A program made the translations under genes and the position numbers. Source: Turritopsis dohrnii (taxonomy: Eukaryota; Cnidaria; Hydrozoa; Anthoathecata; Oceaniidae). From it: 64,000 nt of DNA. Numbering within the stretch: the stretch's first letter is position 1; every line of letters begins with the position of its first letter. The stretch covers positions 186,001 to 250,000 of the forward strand of contig BQMF02000037.1 of assembly GCA_027922465.2 (NCBI GenBank), given 5' to 3'. Positions 1 to 12,800 of this stretch are shown here, in pieces. The notes under the pieces were generated by a model that searched no databases, had not been told where the DNA came from, and saw nothing but the letters and a program-made list of their open reading frames with translations.

Positions 1-2262
1 TACCAATCATCAAGAGATGGTTTAATGGTTCTCAAGGCTCGAATTGATAAAGAAAAAAACAATATTGACAACTATGTGGATTTGGATCGTTTCCATTCGT
101 CAATGGAAAGTATTTCGTTGAAACAGAAAACTTGTCAGTCTGATTTGGAAGCATTTTACCAACAGCAAGTGGACACAATCAAGTCCACAGATGAAGTGAT
201 GGTGCAAGTGAATGTCATCAATACATTCAACAACGAACAGAGAAAAATCAACGAAAGTATTGATGATCTAACGAAACAGTTCGATGCTTTGAAATTGAAA
301 TTTGGTGCTACTCCATCTGGTAAACTAGCTCGGATGGTAAAGAGACAATCAAAGCTCATCAAAGAAAGGAATGGTCTGGAAATTTATAAGCTGCCTGTAA
401 CATCTACTCACCAGGTAAAACCATCTTCTAACGAAGTTATTATGTTTACATCAATGAAAATATTAACTACAACGTCCCGTTAATATTTGTTTAGGATTCA
501 ATCCAAAAGTTAAGAAGGTATGAGCTTGGCACCGAAAATCCCATGAAACCTCACAAACATATCCTGTTGGCTGGAATGACAGGAGCAGGGAAAAGTCTAC
601 TTGTAAACAACATAATAAATTATGTTTACGGAGTCGAGTATAAAGACACTTTTAGATTTCAGTTAGTTGTGGAAGAAGAGGAGATTGGTGAGAGAGACCC
701 GAATGCTTCCAAGTCCAAAGCAGAAAGTATGACCAGTTGGGTAAGCAGTTTTGCATTACATCATCAGGAAGGATTCTGCGTGGAATACAGCTTGACCATA
801 ATTGATACTCCTGGATTTGGTGATACCCGTGGTATCAAGTTTGACGAGCTCATTATTGATCAATTGAGAGGGTTCTTTGATAACAAAAGTGTCTGTCCCA
901 TTCAAGAGCTCTCTTGTATCGGGCTTGTTATTCAAGCAAGTCAGGCCAGAATCACAGAAGAACAAAAGTATATCTACGATCAGGTATTGAATATTTTTGG
1001 TCATGACATGACTGAAAATATTTTCTTGATGTTTACCTTTGCCGATGCAGAAGCTCCACCAGCACTTGAAGTTGTGAAGAGCAACAAGATCCCATTCAAC
1101 AAGGATTGCACTTTTAAATTCAACAACTCGGCCCTTTATGCTGCTAACGATAATATATCCAGTGATTACTCGTGGATATTTGGATACAGCAGCTTGAAAA
1201 AATTCGTTTTTGATCTTGGAACAGTTTCACCGACCAGCTTGAATCTTACAAGGGAGGTTTTGAAGGAAAGAGACAACCTGAAAATTCTGCTGGGGAAGTT
1301 GCAAGAGAACATCGACAGCGGAATGGACATGCTGCAATCGATTGAAACGATGATTAATGACATCTTAACGTTGAAAGGTGCTATGAGAGCAAATAAGAAC
1401 TACAGAGTGAAGAGTAAAAGGCATCCTCAAACAACCAAGGTGGCGAAAAACTCCATAACCAATTGTACATCTTGCCAGTTCACTTGTCATGATCCATGCT
1501 ACATCAGTGGTGATGATAAAGAAGGTTGTGCATCAATGTATAATGGAAGATGTGTTTTTTGTCCCGGAAAATGTCCCTGGGACTTACACACTAATGGAAC
1601 TAAGTAAGTAAAATGCAACAATGGCAGCAATGGTACCTTTGTTTCCAAAATATACTTTATTTAAACTACAGTTAAACTGCAATTCTCATTCATATTATTC
1701 TAGAATATATTGTTATGATGAAATCGAGGTCGAAGAGACTGTGCAAGACATGCTTCAGAAATACCAGATTGCTCTCAACGATAAGGATGCAAAGAAAAAG
1801 CTTCTGCTGAACATGCTGAACGAATATCGATCGTACAGGAACAAGGTGTTTACAGATATCAAATTGGCTTCAGAAGCATCAAAACGACTGGAAGAAATTG
1901 CTCTTCGTCAATCGTTCCTGACTAATGTAACTTACATCGAAAGGCTCATTCAATCCGAAGAGTTTAACAATCGACCGAATAAGACGGTTCGTTTGGAGCA
2001 GCTGTACTATTTCAAGAAATTGGCTTTAACGCTGGAGTATGCCAGAAACAGTCCAAGTGAGTTAACGGTAAGCAAGTATGAGCAAACTATTATGAAGGCG
2101 ATCAACAACATTCAAGACGAGATAAAAGATTATCATACGTACTTCACCAATAGCTATGATAATATCAGCATTCAGTCTGCCAGAATTCCTCAGCGTAAAG
2201 AAAAGAAAGTTCAGAATTCTGAAAAAAAAAGTACTGGTATTCTTAGTTTTTTTAGTTCCTAA
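1..2262 (+). CDS. P-loop GTPase with coiled coils and Cys/His motif (3' part, 3 exons)
   Basis: Exons 1-414, 495-1603 and 1704-2262 join in phase into 693 residues; the frame is already open at base 1, so the 5' part lies outside the window. Residues 1-150 are charged and probably helical. The G domain follows: G1 GMTGAGKS at about 165-172, G3 DTPGFGDT at about 242, and a TFAD motif where NKxD is expected. A Cys/His cluster near residue 460 (CTSCQFTCHDPC, then CVFCPGKCPW) is followed by a long helical C-terminus. The introns are 80 and 100 bp with clear GT-AG ends. From memory, this combination occurs in uncharacterised AIG1/septin-like GTPases of fish and invertebrates. GTP binding is well supported; the cellular role is unknown. 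An immunity role, as for GIMAPs, would be a guess. The gene is convergent with the PNT gene downstream. Confidence 0.86.
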
Positions 2263-2570
2263 AAGTATTATTGGAAGAGAGGTTTTAGGTCATATGTATG
2301 CTCATTACACGTATTTCTTATATAAAAATCACGATAAATGCCTAAAAATCAAGCAAAATAGTCTAGTAGTCTAAAATTTTCTTTATTTTTTTCATGCAAA
2401 AAACTTTGTTTATTGTTTCTAAAGAACAATGAAGTAAATTATCAAATATCTGATGAGCAGGTTTCTTAAACAAAGTTTTTTTCTTACGATGTAAAAAGTT
2501 TTGATTACATTTGTTTTGTTTTTCTTCTCTTGTCTTTCTTTCAGAGAGAAATTTGATGATGAGTTAAGGC

Positions 2571-2686
2571 TAAAATACACTATATGATTAATCATAGCAG
2601 GTAAAAATCATATGATTTTTTAAAATACCCTGTCTGATTTGTCATATATGACAAATCATATACGATTAATCGCATAGCGTACTTTA
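2571..2686. repeat. Small inverted-repeat element (MITE-like)
   Basis: The left end TAAAATACACTATATG and the right end read in reverse (TAAAGTACGCTATGCG) match apart from a few substitutions, and both run on into GATTAATC. The interior is also partly palindromic around TCATATATGA. It is about 116 bp with no coding capacity. Family not recognised. Confidence 0.55.
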
Positions 2687-3862
2687 AACTAGCGTTTTTT
2701 TAGTTTTTGTTGAGCAGTTTTGATGTTTTTATGAGGTTTCAGGAAAAGAATTTTTTGAATCATTTGTATCGTTAAAAAATTGTCCTTCACAGTTTTATGG
2801 TTCATTTTGGTGTTTGATTTTACATCTATTATCTTCTTAGGTTGAATTTATTTTTTGGATAAAGAAATATAACCAACAAAAACCTCCGCGTTTGATAATG
2901 TCTTCCTACACAGGCATTTTTGGGGAAAAAAACCCATCTTGCGTTGAGAGTAATCGGAAATATTTCAATTTGACGATTCTGCTTTCTGAGAGCACCTAGA
3001 GGGAGAGTCCACACTCTGAAGTGCATGCTTTTCTTTTAAAACGACGATGAAAAAAATCTTTCTCGATTGCCATCTACGTAAACAGCTGGTCACCGCCAGT
3101 TTTAAGAAGACCTATCCCAAGGTGAATCAGAAAATTGTGTGTTATTTGAAAAAAGTAAAGCTTATAACGTTATTAAAACAATCGACAACAATCGACAAAG
3201 GTGGCGCGGGGAGGGAAAGGAGAGGGGCGTGGACAGCTTTTGGGATTAGTTGTGATGAGGTCACAAATTAGAGATGAAGGACACAGGTTAGTTAAGAATG
3301 GGTACCACACACAAACATGGTCTAAAAATCAAAGTAGTCCAGATGCTGGGATGAATTTACTTTCATCTCGTGACAGACGGACGCTTGAAAATGTTTCCAC
3401 CATGTCGTTTGGTTCACATCTTATAGAATGCAAGTGGACCAAAATTTAGGGTCAAAGTTCCCCGATAGATTATAACGTGAACTAATAAACAAACTTATAA
3501 AGTTTAATATGCAGGATGAGTAATTCAACAACATTCTATTAGCAACCACATGACGTATTTAGTTAGTTTGCAACTAATTGATTGGATAAAAAGTTCATGA
3601 GGACCGTAAGGAAACATTAACATGATTGTACTTTTACTTCACGGATAGTTACAGATAGTTAGTTTTTGATCTATCGTCCGTTTTACTGGTATTGATCCTA
3701 CAAACAAAGTTAAGATCTTCAACAGCTACATTGGAGGATACTATACTCAAACAGGACGCTATTCAAGTTCATACACGAGCCCATGTAAACCAACTGAAGT
3801 TCTTGTTAAATTTAAGCCTGCTTCATTTTCCAATTATTGCACTAATAGAGGGTCTTATCGTT

Positions 3863-4053
3863 TCTTCCTCTATTTCTTTCTCTATTTCTTTCTTTATTTG
3901 TTTTCTTTATTTGTTTTCTTTATTTGTTTTCTTGTTTTCTTTATTTATTTGTTTTCTTTACTTGTTTTCTTTATTTGTTTTCTTTATTTGTTTTTTTTAT
4001 TTGTTTTCTTTATTTGTTTTCTTTATTTGTTTTCTTTATTTGTTTTCTTTATT
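3863..4053. repeat. Pyrimidine-rich tandem repeat
   Basis: A run of near-identical 12-14 bp units of the form TTTGTTTTCTTTA. Translating it gives open frames of Phe/Leu/Cys-rich sequence that are repeat artefacts, not genes. Confidence 0.9.
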
Positions 4054-6626
4054 CATACAGGATGACTACTCTAGTAAAAGAGTACCAATTATTTTCAACT
4101 TACGTGATGAGCATAATTTGAATACTTCCTGCGACATATTCAATCGTAGCTGCAAAATAGGTGATTGTCTCTATCTACATCATATTCTAATCCTGAAGCC
4201 TAACTTACTAGTTCTACTAGGATGCATCATGGTTGCATGTGCACGTTGTTTAAAGTTTTGGATGTCTATTTTTTATATCATTCAAATTTTCCTAGAAAAA
4301 TAAATATCGCAGATTTCAATAAGATACAATAAGTTGACTATGGAAACATTCAGCAGCAACCGTGAATTCGACATCATGAAACTGATGGATGTGAATTCTA
4401 ACTGATTATTATGCAGATCTTGGAGATCTTGGAGGAAAAAAACAAAGCAAATTTAAAACAGAACAAATTTAAAGAGATGGCTCCAAACCCCTGGAAATAA
4501 ACGGATACTTGATTGAGTATGTCAAAATTCAATTCAAAAATGTCAGGCTCGGATTCGTAAACATGGACATGACACCACAAGCAGTTCAACTTACTCATCG
4601 CCCACATCGAGAGCTAGTGGGACACATAGCACAGTTTATCAAAACACCAATAAGCTATATATCCACTTATCTTTTCAAGTAAGCAATAGATCTTTCCCGA
4701 ATTACTATTTAAACAGCCCGTTAATACCTAATTATCAAGTTTCGTCTTGTTTCTATACATTCTATTGTTTCATGAATATCTTGATTCCACACTGGCTAGA
4801 TCGGGAAATCCATAACAATAAATGCCAACCATTATGACTGCAAACCCACGTTCTCAAAACTCCTGGGTAACCAAGAGTTACTAGGAGACACTACACCAGG
4901 AGATGTACTGTGTGGCTTGAAACTGGCTTGAAAAAAGAAATGCCAGCGTCCGCATATTTGATGTTGAAAATAAAATGGTCATTACTATGGCCAATGAGAA
5001 AACATGGTTAATAACATGGGAGAGAGATTTGGACCAGAAAAATCTACCAATGAATTGCAGTTCAATATTTTCCTTCTAGTTTATAAAATTTCAAATTCGC
5101 ATTTACATTTATTTTACACTTACAACGTGTAGAAACAAACACATTTCCACCTGATAAACTCAATAAGATATTCGGTGAACGAAACAAAGTTCTTCTCACT
5201 TACTAAAACAAACATTCAGAAGGTTAATAAAACTAATTGAAGGTTGATGGGAACATGATTACAAAGTCTATAAGACGGTCTTTTTTCTGTATCTTAGATG
5301 GTTGTCATATAAAGTATAACCTAAACGGTCTGGTTCTTTTTATACACAAATACTAAGGGCAAACTCTCTCGAAATAAAAATGTACACATAATCTACGTGT
5401 ATAAATATGTACGAACAAACTGTGGCCACATATACCGGCCAAAATCTAACTATCAAACATAGAATTCTGAATCTAACCACAAATCAGGGTTGTGTGGCAA
5501 TATGATATAAATATACATTATCATAGCGTTTCACTGTAAAGGTTGTGTTGTTAATTTGGAGAAAGCTCTCTTCAACTGTCAGTTATCACTCCTTGACACT
5601 GCAAAGGAGATGGAGTCTAAGAACGACAGAAAAAGAAATCTAAAATGCTGACCATGGTTTCCAAAATAGGGTTGAAATATATATATATTGATAATAAACA
5701 TCCGCTGATTGCTCTAGTTTCGGTTAAACATATGCGTGTGTGTGTTTATGCCAATTTTCTTATCCTTCTAAGGAGCAAATGAATAAATTCCTTGAGAAAA
5801 ACTATTTCTATAGAAAAAAACTCAGCGTGGACAAAAATTCCTAGCTATATAAATGTATATATAGAGAGGCAAGTGTTTATATTATATTATCGTTTTCTAT
5901 TTGGACTCCTTTCTGAATGAGAAAGATGACGCTAAAAATCTGACTTGTTCCCAGACTCGTCTTCTATTATCGTATAAACAAACTCGATTCTATATGATTT
6001 GACTTGCTGAGTCAGCACTCCATTTAATGAAACAATTCTAAACGAGAGGGATTGTGGGGCGAAAACTTTGTGAATAAGCACTATTTCAAAGAAAATACCG
6101 TATAAATAATGTCATTTTTCTGTATACTATGACACTCCTCCGCTTTTATGATATGATATATTTGTCTCCTTGTTTTGGCTTTTGGACCTTGCGGATGAGT
6201 GCTTGCGATACCCTAATTTGTAAATAAATTTTGTACAAACAATTTTAAAAACCCTAAGAGTTTAAACAGGATTTTTGTACAAAATTTACGACCTAGGGCG
6301 CAACATTTGAGGCGTAAAAATAATAAAATTCTAAAAACCAAATAAATTACTACAGTCATATTTCTGCTTCATAAATAAAAACAACTGTCAACACAACAAC
6401 AACAACAAAAACAACAACAAAATATCTTTCAATAACAAAATAAACAAAATATCTCCTCCATTATTTATATGTAAACATAATCTTAGACATTTCTTTCCCA
6501 AAATAACAAGCTTTTTTCGAATGTCACATGATCAAGAATTTCGAAAGTATTCCAAGGTCCTTGTATATTTTGGTCTGCAGAATAATTAAATGTGAATATT
6601 CGATAAATTAATCTGGTCATCAATTT

Positions 6627-9600
6627 TTATGTTAATTTCGGTGGTTGTTCTTGACAGAGTGCTTTTTTTAGCCTCGTTTGAAAATCATCGTACAACCTCT
6701 CTCCACCGTCCGGTACTCGGAATATAAACATGCTTAGGTCCATCAGACACAATGCTTTGCCATTCATTTGAAAGCGGTCATGAGGGATAACTTTTAGTTT
6801 GAAAGCAAAAGAAGCCCACTGTATCCACCTATGTACATCATTTGATGTCCATTCTCGGGGATCTGGAAAAGCGAAATTACAGTTACACTGGATCATTGTG
6901 AACGGAAATCCTATTTCATTTTTTACTTATTGGACACAAGCTTCTACCCAGACACACTAGTAAATGAGATTAATTTCAAAAGATGAAATGTTTTAGATAG
7001 GATTGATCGTGGATTAATTGGATAACATTCTGAATCCAGAATCTTACATAGGTCCTATCCACACGATACAGAATGTTTTTGAATTAACCAGCATGACGCA
7101 TAATAATTTGGTATGTCTTCACATGTGCAACTTACCTGGAGGCATGGAATCATGCACATGCAGATGTCTTGAGTCTGTGGCTGCAGGAGAGTATCGGTGT
7201 GAATCTGGAATTGACATGTAACGATTCGGGTCCTGCATTTGCCCGTATCTATTCGGTGGTACCATACTTGGCTCGTTGTTATTCCGCTCATAGGGCGCCA
7301 TTGTTGCCATCCCTAAATGAAGTTATCACAAGAAATTAACGGAAAAAAAATACAAGAATCTACGAAAGATTTTCGCCTTCTGCTTTATGAGAGGCTTTTC
7401 CAATCTAAAGTGTTATCATTATCTTGGGCGTATTATGCATTGTTCACGTATGTGGCGTGAAATATAAGAAGATGCTTTGACTATGACCCAAGTTATTGTA
7501 ATCAGTTTTTACAGAAAATGAATCTGCAGGTTTTTTTTGCATTAAATATATCATTATGAATGAAATCTTATGCAAATTAATTGCCACGAAGAAAAACGAA
7601 AGCAACTCCGTCAACATCATTTCATAAAAGGACGGAATTTTTTACCTGGCGACCAAGACGTGCCTTGATGAAATTCGCCGTGTGAGGAACCTTCTCCTTG
7701 TGCAACCGGTGAATTGAACGGTTGATGTGGCGGCCAAGACTGTTGCGAAGAATAGTGAGGAAGTGGATGATGTGGTAGAGATGGTGGGTGGTACTGCGGA
7801 GGACGGCTAGTATATACAAAAAAGTAATTAGAGATGATTGTGATGGTCTTTCATTTAAAATATGGAATTTAATAAACTTCTATTATTCCTGGAAACGAAA
7901 ACGTTTTGCTTTGATTTTTTGCGAAAGTTTTCCGACAGATACACATTTTACCCGTTTCCCGTAAAATTCCCGTAAATTTGTGGTAAAACATATTTTTTAG
8001 AAAACCATTGGCTAGGTTCATTGAAAAGAAAAATGTTACACTTTCTCTTATAAAGAAAAAAAATAATCACTAATCATTGAATTCTGGGTAATGGAAGGGA
8101 TTAAAGTTTTAAGAAGATAAACGTTTCCCCTCATTCATTCGTGTTTGAAATTTTTTTCTCCTGATGACAAAAAATTACTTTCTCTACAAAGTAACCAGCG
8201 TTTGTAAGAAGAGAAACAGATCAAGCAGGGCTTTACTCTTACTGAAAAGAAACAAGATTCTCCAGTTTTCTCAAACAACAAGATCTGTAGTGAAGGTGAT
8301 GCAAAGAAAAAACCTTCCATTTTCACATTGCTAATTAGCAAATTTTACCCCTTATTGTAGCTCTAGTGAACTGGATAAAAATCTAAAGATAAACTAAACA
8401 AATCAAGTATCGAGACGAGCATGATTATTATGCTGAGTCATCATTTCGAGTATCAATTTCCTTCTTTTTACCAAGTCCCTCTGATAATGTAATAGCGGAA
8501 AGAGTCTGTAATTTTTACCCAACATCTTATTTCCATCCCAAATTTTGAAGTTAGGAACCAAGGCACGAAGTTGGATAGTTTCCTTATACAAATAAGAAAA
8601 CGTTTTCAGACTTGAAGGGCGTGATCACGTGATCACGACAACATAAATATCCTTTCGAAAACAAGCCTGTTTTGTTTGTAGTCTTCACGAGATGAATGAC
8701 TTTCGTGTTGCATTTCTTATCACAGCTTTACTGATTAAAAAAGCTCATTCATGGAACGAAAACGAAACGCAGTCTAGACATTCAATACAAAACTTTGAGT
8801 CGTCTTCAAGCACAGTGTTAAAAAAATCAATTTCCTATACGTGTCAGCGCGGAAAGTACAAAAGATATTCGCCAGTTGTCTTGTTTGTTTCATTTATTGC
8901 TTGCCAATTCAAACAATGATGGCAGCATCACAACTTAGTATTTCCCCAATCTTTTCCCGATATATGAAATTGATTTTCTGTGTAAATACAGTTTTATGTT
9001 TCACCACAAGTTTTGTTTTCTGTGGAATCGTATTTTGAACGAATTCATGTTTTGTTAAGATCGTCTGAATGCATATTAGTCATAGCTTGTGTTCTTTTAC
9101 AGTTTAGAAACACAACAGTGTAGGATAAGATATCTTTATATCACATCCTTTCGTTCCATGGTTGAAATCTTGATACAACTTCGAATGGGATTTTAGTAAA
9201 ACTGACCATTTAATGTCTTGTATTCACTCGAAATTTATCCATTATTTAACCGTGACATGATATGAATTGTGAGATATGAAAATAAAAAAAGTAAAAAGTA
9301 AAAAAAAAAGTAAAATATAATAATGATAAAAATAAAATATGAAAATAAAGATGTCAAAGTATTAGTCTATCCCCAACTAACTGTTTAAAATCCACGATTC
9401 AAAATTTCAAGATCAATCTCACTGAAGCTTTCTTTTCAAACTCGAAAATATCAGTACTACCAACAGTAAGTTCCATAATGTAAACAGGGATTAAAAAATC
9501 TCCTTTTCTCACCTCATGGCGTAATCAGGTAACACAGCCATGTATGTAGACACAAAGTTGCTGCACCAAATGAAATATTTCAAAACTATTTAAAATATTT

Positions 9601-9877
9601 TTTTCGAAACAAAATAATATACCAGTATGATATAACAGAACTATGTTATTGTGAAGACACTAAACTATTAACTGACACCACCAATGATTCAATGACTCAA
9701 ACAACGCATATTACTATCGTATTTTGTTTTTCAAAAAAATAAATAAATGAATAATGGAAAAAAATAACACAAAAGCAATGGCGGAACTGGTGACGTCATT
9801 ATAAAGGAAAAAACTTACTTGAGTTTTATAACCGATGCATAGGGCGGTTTTTGCATGTTGAAATCAACCTGCGCCAT
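6627..9877 (-). CDS. Pointed (PNT/SAM) domain protein, TEL/Yan type, short isoform, no ETS domain
   Basis: Coding exons 9819-9877, 9513-9560, 7646-7806, 7136-7312 and 6627-6862 have GT-AG borders and close in phase to 226 residues. The N-terminal two thirds is rich in Pro, His, Ser, Gln and Tyr and probably disordered. Residues 149-218 form a PNT domain: DPREWTSNDVHRWIQWA at the start, then MNGKALCLMDLSMF and an LYDDFQ helix. The MNGKAL stretch and the following helix resemble ETV6/Yan more than ETS1 or FLI1. The frame stops eight residues after the domain, with no consensus donor in the last exon. PNT domains of this class mediate homo- or hetero-oligomerisation of Ets repressors. A protein with only this domain would resemble Drosophila Edl/Mae, which antagonises Yan; that role is inference. 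The alternative is an incompletely visible ETS gene. Confidence 0.82.
8620..8637. promoter_or_regulatory. Perfect 18-bp palindrome containing an E-box
   Basis: CGTGATCACGTGATCACG is a perfect palindrome centred on CACGTG. It lies in an intron of the PNT gene, about 0.9 kb downstream of the short-isoform second exon. It could be a bHLH or bZIP binding site; no functional evidence is visible. Confidence 0.35.
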
Positions 9878-12800
9878 GGCGTTTTTACATCAAACATATG
9901 TAGATCATAAAATACTATGATTTAGCAGAAAGAAACGATCTGCAGTTTTTAGTGTTTCATTTTGTCCCCTGCGATTTTGCTATCCCCAAAATCGATGCAC
10001 AGAAAACACAACTATGCATTTTGAACAGAAAAATAATTTAATTGATTCTTAATTTTTTTCTTTAATGAATTTGCATACAATTAACTAATGGAGGCGCCGA
10101 TTATAAACAATAGATAAGTTAATTAAGGAGCTATAAAAATGTTTTTGATTCACTGCTCTGTGATCTCCTACGTAGATGTTGGAGAGACATCTCAATCGAT
10201 TCTGTTGATCCTTGCAATGATCTGGATTTATTAGGGCTTGTCTGTTGTCGATTGACACATTGAGATTCGGACACATTACCATGTGTTGTTCATATCTCAA
10301 ACATGAAGCGAACATTGTTGACCACGCTAGGCGTTTTACTCGGGAGAGTTTGAGATGTTTTTTTTTCTCAAAAAAACCCCAACAATTTATATTGTTTAAT
10401 TATGTTTTCTTTTATTGTCTTAACTATTTGAGATCAAAACAACAATGCTTCTTCTCGTTATTTATGAAGGGCAGCATATAAAAAACAACTAAAATACTAC
10501 AGCATCCGACCATTCATTAACTAGAAAAAAATCGTTTGGTTTGAATATCTTGCAAACGGGATGTAAGTTGTATCCGCTGAAAGATTACAAAATAAGCAAC
10601 GTAAACAAAGAAAAAAAATAACGATCTATGTAGCCAAATCACAAAATTGTTATTCTGAATTTGCAATAGTCACCGTAGCCAGGGAAAGATTGAAGAGTAA
10701 GCTATAATTTGTGTGGAATGCTGCTCGTTTCATAATAACATTTGTAAAAAGCCACAAAGAAACCCCCATTACCATGAAATATTTCATGCTTAAAAGACAG
10801 TACAGTTTTCCTCACGGCACCCACAAGCACTTCTAAACTAAAGTAACGTAAATCAAATTACGGTTTCAGATGCGCATGCGTCAATGGTGTAGACGTACCG
10901 AAAACTTTGTCTGAATTTTTATTGTGCAAGTTTATCCAGATTAATCACGACTCAGAAGGCTAATTAAGACCCTGTTGTCACGATAGGCTAACGTTTTTTA
11001 ATCAACCTTACAATTAAGAGACCATCTACACTATGCAAAACAAAAACAAACCTTCACTGAAAACTCCAAACAAAATAAACAGTAGAGATCGAACGATTTG
11101 AACGTTGCAAAAAATCGTCAGAATTTAGGAGAATTTTGACTTCAATCACTTGAATAAGCATCATATCTATCTCGAACAGACTGTTTTTATAACATAAGGA
11201 ATCCAAAAAGGAATTTTGATAATTTTGTTTGTCAGCGTGACCAAACCAAGTTTAGAATATCCGCGTGGCAAAGTTATGAAAATCCTTTCAAAAAATAAAC
11301 ATCTTTCTTGACGTAAATAAAAACAAACATTTTTGTTTATTTAAACACTATTACAACGACTTCCAAACCTCCAAATGAAATCAGTCTACTAGTGAAATAT
11401 TGGAGAAATTTCTTCCCAGAGAAACAAACTAGCCAACGAAATTGTCGAGAAAGTAAAAATCACTAAGATTCTTGATGGAATGAGTGGACGTAAGCGAAGA
11501 TCTGATCATAAATTAAATTGAATTCTACGATAACACCATCAAACTTAATAACAATGCGCAATTTTACAGTTTGTTGACAGGATTGATACCTTTTACATAA
11601 TAACATTAAAAATGAAATAATTGGTGGTTTAAGGCAAACAGCGAAACCCGAAATTAAGGGACGAGATAAGTGATAACGTGATGAGATAAGTGATAACGTG
11701 AGTGCTCCTCTACTCCTTTCTTTCTAATCAAATACAGTAGTAGAGTAGGTAACTAAAGTAAGTAAAAGGAAGTAGAAGTACATGATTCCAGATCATTGTT
11801 GTCAGGTTCATACATAGTCCTGCACAAGAAGAACTCATTTGTATAACAGTTTCTACTGCTATCTTAAGTTTCATAAGAATTTCTCTTTGGTACATATTCA
11901 ACATTTTATCATAGCAGAAGATTTTTCAAAAACTTTGTAGAGTACAATCTAACGACATAGCTACATCAAAGATGTTGGAATAAAAACAACTTTAGTTAAG
12001 GAGTGTGCAGAAGAAGTCAATCATTTGGGACAATCTCAGAAGTTATAAATTTCCTTACTGCTTCTAAATACTAATTACCACTCCCTTCATAACCACAACC
12101 AGCAGCCATTTAAGCGCTAATAATATAAAAGATACTCTAGAATGATTGGAAAAGACGAAGAGGCAGGACATTTTTCTGATGGCCAAATAAATACAAAAGA
12201 TGAATATAACTAAACATACCCGATGCAAACAAAACGTTCAGCTATACAACAAAAACCAAAAAAAAAATTATTGTCCCTATTTTGCAATCCTTTGTCAAGC
12301 AGTTTTTACGTTACCTACAAATACTTCCGACTGCAGGGAATTTACGATGAAGATCATATTATTAAGAAGCTCGTTAACTCTGGAAACAGGATGTTGAAAT
12401 ATATAGAGCTGTTAGGTGAAGATTTACATCAATTCCGACACTTCGTACCTAAACTTCTCGCCAATTTTGTAAACTTCAGTTTTTGAATATGGTCGAGTAT
12501 TTTTTTCCTTATTTATATGGATGGATTGATTCAGTTCTTCAAACATATTGATATCACAAAATCATTTTCGATGAATGCTATCCAAAACAGATATTTATTT
12601 TAATAGAAAAACAACTATACAAGGACTTAGAAAGTAATTTTTTGAGTTTGAACAAGTTGTGACGTCACGGCGTCTTCTTCCTGCTGTTGCTTAAAAAAGA
12701 AATTTGATCGAGCTAACTTACGTAATCAAGATGAACGCCAGAAACGGATAATTAGCCCTCCCTCCTACAGCTAAAATTTTCTATGCATAAAAAGCTACCC

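Larger units (their letters stand above)
2263..6626. other. Intergenic region between two convergent genes
   Basis: No convincing coding exon is seen on either strand. It holds a small inverted-repeat element near 2571-2686, a pyrimidine-rich tandem repeat at 3863-4053, and AT-rich sequence. The part just below 6627 should include the 3' UTR of the minus-strand PNT gene, but I see no clear AATAAA near the stop. I looked here for an ETS DNA-binding domain on the minus strand and found none. Confidence 0.6.

Noticed and set aside
3692..4303. 203-codon plus-strand frame with Phe/Leu/Cys repeats
   Set aside because: It is the translation of a pyrimidine-rich tandem repeat; a second frame through the same repeat looks the same.
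4398..4607. Possible ETS-domain exon downstream of the PNT exon
   Set aside because: The translation has no ETS helix motifs such as LWQFL or RALRYYY; the frame looks random.
12223..12486. 87-codon plus-strand frame with a helical C-terminal half
   Set aside because: Starts in low-complexity Lys codons and has no family or splice context; probably chance or a decayed repeat.
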